From Gammaproteobacteria bacterium (GTDB taxonomy: Bacteria > Pseudomonadota > Gammaproteobacteria > DSM-19610): a stretch of DNA of 7,095 nucleotides. The notes beneath the pieces were generated by a model. It ran no database searches and was not told the DNA's origin. It worked only from the letters and a program-made list of their open reading frames with translations. Position 1 is the first letter of the stretch. Each line of letters opens with the position of its first letter. The stretch spans positions 1 through 7,095 of the forward strand of contig JAUXDG010000142.1 of assembly GCA_030618475.1 (NCBI GenBank), written 5' to 3'. Positions 5,255 through 7,095 of this stretch are shown here, one piece after another. The position numbers and the translations under genes were made by a program.

Positions 5255-6727
5255 TTACTCTTCATCGTTTTCCAGCGTATTACGCCAGCGGTGATCCTGC
5301 CCTATAAACAGCCGGTCAGCTTCGCTCGGGCCCCAGCTGCCGGGCGGGTAGGTATGGATAAAATCACGTTCCACCGCCCAGACTTTCAGAATCGGGTCGA
5401 CCACCTTCCACGCCCAGCTCACTTCGTCATAGCGTAAAAACAGGGAATGGTCGCCCTCGATAATATCGAGTAACAACGCTTCATAGGCGTCCAGTTGCTC
5501 CTGATTGATGCCGCAATAACTGGCATCCAGACGGGTGGTCTCCGCACGCAGCTCCAGCCCCTGCTGCTTGACCTGCATTTCTATGCGTATGCATTCGTTC
5601 GGCTGGAGATTGAGGAGGATCCAGTTGGGCTTGAGGCGGTCGATCTGGGTTTCCCTGAACAACTGCTGCGGCGGATGCTTGAAACGTATCGACACGATGG
5701 AGTTGCCCGTTTTCATGCGCTTACCGGTGCGCAGATAAAAAGGCACCCCCCGCCAGCGCCAGTTATCGATAAAAACCTTCAGCGCCGCGTAGGTTTCGGT
5801 CACACTGTGTTCCGGCACATCCTGTTCGTCCAGGTAGCCGGGCACCTTTTCGCCATTCACGGTGCCCGCGGCATACTGGGCGCGAAACGCGTGCGCGTTC
5901 ACCGCGCTTTGCGGAATGGGCCGTATCGAACGCAGCACTTTCACCTTTTCATCACGCAGGGATTCTGCATCCAGATTGGCAGGGGGCTCCATCGCCACCA
6001 GCGTCAGCACCTGCAACAGGTGACTCTGCAGCATGTCCCGCAACGCACCGGCTCCATCGTAATACCCGGCACGTCCTCCGACACCCAGCGACTCGGAGTG
6101 GATAATCTGGACATGGTCGATATAGTTACGGTTCCAGAGTGGTTCCAGCATCAGGTTGGCAAAGCGGAATACCAGCAAATTCTGTACCGTGCCCTTACCC
6201 AGATAATGATCGATGCGGAAAATCTGCGTTTCCTGAAAATTGCGGTTGAGACGCAGATTGAGACTTTCGGCACTCTCCAGGTCATAGCCGAAAGGTTTCT
6301 CTATCACCAGGCGACGCCAGCCACCGTCCTCCTGATTCAGACCCACCGTACCCAACAGGCGACTGACCACACCGAAATCGGCCGGCCTGATGGCCAGGTA
6401 GAAAACAAGATTGGGTGAAAATCGCGCGCCGCTGGTTAGAAGGTCACGTAAGGCAGGATAGACCTGCTCGTCGCCCAGGTCGCCACGAAAAAAATACAGT
6501 CGCTCGCAAAAACGTTCCAGCACCTCCGCATCCGTTGCTTTGCCGGCCAACCAGTCCCGTACCTGGCCACGCCAGGTTTCGTCATCCCAGTCGCGACGTC
6601 CGAAACCGACTATTTTAAGCCCCTCCGGCAAACGGCCGGCGACATCCAGGCGATAAAGCGCCGGCAGCAGTTTGACCTGGGATAAATTACCGGTCGCGCC
6701 AAAAATAACAAATGTGCAATCTTCCAT
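5255..6727 (-). CDS. zwf: Glucose-6-phosphate 1-dehydrogenase
   Basis: Zwf oxidises glucose-6-phosphate to 6-phosphogluconolactone with NAD(P)+, the entry to the oxidative pentose phosphate and Entner-Doudoroff pathways. The 490-residue length is standard. The Rossmann domain begins FVIFGATGNLSQVKLLPALY (6-25). GFGRRDW (41-47) carries Arg44, at the position known to contact the NADP 2'-phosphate. EKPFG is at 143-147 and the substrate signature RIDHYLGKGTVQN at 171-183, with His174 and Lys178. The catalytic base is His236 in RDMLQSHLLQ, and the C-terminal domain has VPFYLRTGKRM (328-338). The nucleotide loop reads GATGNLSQVK where many homologues have GxxGDLxxRK; the G6P-binding lysine (K19) is kept. 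The ATG at 6727 is preceded by AAGGA 12 bases upstream, slightly long spacing. It is first in a probable zwf-pgi operon. Confidence 0.97.
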   Translation of the reverse strand: MEDCTFVIFGATGNLSQVKLLPALYRLDVAGRLPEGLKIVGFGRRDWDDETWRGQVRDWLAGKATDAEVLERFCERLYFFRGDLGDEQVYPALRDLLTSGARFSPNLVFYLAIRPADFGVVSRLLGTVGLNQEDGGWRRLVIEKPFGYDLESAESLNLRLNRNFQETQIFRIDHYLGKGTVQNLLVFRFANLMLEPLWNRNYIDHVQIIHSESLGVGGRAGYYDGAGALRDMLQSHLLQVLTLVAMEPPANLDAESLRDEKVKVLRSIRPIPQSAVNAHAFRAQYAAGTVNGEKVPGYLDEQDVPEHSVTETYAALKVFIDNWRWRGVPFYLRTGKRMKTGNSIVSIRFKHPPQQLFRETQIDRLKPNWILLNLQPNECIRIEMQVKQQGLELRAETTRLDASYCGINQEQLDAYEALLLDIIEGDHSLFLRYDEVSWAWKVVDPILKVWAVERDFIHTYPPGSWGPSEADRLFIGQDHRWRNTLENDEE

Positions 6728-6739
6728 GTCTGTAGTTAA

Positions 6740-6763
6740 TCCTTTCTGAATTCTATGGTTATA
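6740..6763 (-). promoter_or_regulatory. Candidate zwf promoter -10 and ribosome-binding site
   Basis: TATAAC (6763-6758) is a plausible -10, about 31 bases upstream of the zwf ATG. AAGGA (6744-6740) is the likely Shine-Dalgarno, 12 bases from the ATG. No convincing -35 is present at 16-18 bp spacing, and the 26-bp repeat (6810-6785) lies just upstream of that zone, so an activator-dependent promoter is possible. This is inference from a single hexamer. Confidence 0.35.
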
Positions 6764-6784
6764 AAACCTGACGCTGATATCGGC

Positions 6785-6810
6785 CTGGATTCCTCACAAC
6801 CTTAACCACA
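6785..6810. repeat. Dispersed 26-bp repeat, copy B (upstream of zwf)
   Basis: It matches copy A (2056-2081) at 23 of 26 positions in the same orientation. It overlaps the left side of the nested hairpin at 6789-6835. After the shared CAACCTTAACCACA, the sequence departs from copy A. Confidence 0.55.
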
Positions 6811-6871
6811 TGCCCCAGGGCAGAAGGTGAGGAATGGGACATTCCGAGAGGCTCCTCTGGAGGACCCTCTC
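6789..6871. repeat. Cluster of inverted repeats upstream of zwf
   Basis: Three palindromes are packed together. First, ATTCCTCA and CCTT on the left pair with AAGG and TGAGGAAT on the right (6789-6835, a 12-bp stem with a 3-base bulge), enclosing TGCCC-CA-GGGCA. Second, GGAATG-GGA-CATTCC at 6831-6845 shares GGAAT with the first, so the two cannot form together. Third, GAGAGGCTCCTC and GAGGACCCTCTC (6846-6871) pair at 11 of 12 positions. No T-run follows on either strand. They could be leader RNA structures if zwf transcription begins further upstream, or remnants of palindromic repeats. Confidence 0.6.
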
Positions 6872-6882
6872 TTGCTACGCAA

Positions 6883-7041
6883 TTCACCTTGAAGGGCACG
6901 AAGGCCACAAAGGAACAACATATTAACCGATGTCCAGCGAAGATTTTGCTGGTGCACCCTGTTAACGGGGAGCACTGCGGCTAGATACGGAAAAGCTTTA
7001 ACTATGAAAACCTTTGTGACCTTCGTGTCCTTGGTGGTGAG
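6883..7041. repeat. Inverted pair of period-9 AAGGNCACN repeats
   Basis: The segment 6883-6913 and the reverse complement of 7011-7041 agree at 25 of 31 positions. Each contains short period-9 repeats such as AAGGGCACGAAGGCCACA. The 97-base loop includes a smaller hairpin, GTGCACCC with GGGGAGCAC (6952-6975). This resembles low-complexity intergenic repeats seen in many proteobacteria; no coding function is visible. Confidence 0.55.
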
Positions 7042-7095
7042 AAATACGGACTAGAACCCCACTGTATTGATGGACTCCCTGTGCTTCGAGTACAT

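Larger units (their letters stand above)
6728..7095. other. Non-coding region upstream of zwf
   Basis: These 368 bases hold the zwf ribosome-binding site and candidate -10, the 26-bp repeat, a cluster of nested palindromes and a larger inverted repeat. No supported protein or RNA gene was found. The last 45 bases (7095-7051, minus) are open for 14 codons to a TAG, which could be the tail of an upstream gene, but nothing recognisable is present. Confidence 0.7.

Noticed and set aside
5495..6418. Long plus-strand open frame (about 307 codons) opposite zwf
   Set aside because: It is the antisense of a clearly conserved zwf, has no family resemblance and no ribosome-binding context. The same applies to the plus-strand frames opposite pgi (3546-4268, 4581-5099) and miaB (753-1142, 1465-1914).
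7051..7095. Minus-strand 14-codon open tail ending in TAG, and a weak resemblance of this stretch to the palindromic element core (TCCCTGT followed by CTCGA/TTCGAG)
   Set aside because: It is too short to assign a gene, and the similarity is too gapped to claim a third element copy.
1..7095. CRISPR array, tRNA genes, insertion sequence or prophage genes
   Set aside because: I looked on both strands and found no regularly spaced repeats, no tRNA cloverleaf and no transposase or integrase-like protein; all repeats present are short palindromic or low-complexity elements.

Overview
This window looks like chromosomal DNA from a gammaproteobacterium of moderate to high GC. The evidence is a type-A RNase P RNA very close to the E. 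coli form, the miaB-phoH(ybeZ) gene order typical of that class, and REP-like palindromes between genes. I cannot name the genus. All recognisable genes are on the minus strand, so transcription runs right to left.

Layout from right to left. 7095-6728: non-coding DNA rich in inverted repeats, ending at a candidate zwf promoter. 6727-5255: zwf (glucose-6-phosphate dehydrogenase). 5254-5136: a REP-like inverted pair around an 11-bp tandem repeat. 5135-3492: pgi (glucose-6-phosphate isomerase). 3463-3342: palindromic element, copy 2. 3278-2805: a small TPR-like protein of unknown function. 2762-2733: an intrinsic terminator. 2605-2261: rnpB (RNase P RNA) with its own promoter. 2247-2126: palindromic element, copy 1. 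2081-2056: a dispersed 26-bp repeat. About 2038-2010: a candidate miaB promoter. 1949-582: miaB (tRNA ms2i6A37 methylthiotransferase). 560 to the left edge: 5' part of a phoH-family (ybeZ) ATPase gene.

Functionally there are two blocks. zwf and pgi both act on glucose-6-phosphate, linking glycolysis/gluconeogenesis to the oxidative pentose phosphate and Entner-Doudoroff routes. They are probably co-transcribed, with the REP-like pair modulating expression between them. rnpB, miaB and phoH/ybeZ belong to RNA metabolism: tRNA 5' maturation, tRNA anticodon-loop modification, and the YbeZ-YbeY ribosome/RNA maturation module.

The most unusual feature is a pair of 122-bp palindromic elements. They share an identical 62-bp core, but part of the surrounding stem differs between copies with compensatory changes, so each stem still pairs. 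Both lie in the same orientation, 13 and 28 bp beyond the 3' ends of rnpB and pgi. I saw no CRISPR array, no tRNA gene and no transposase gene.
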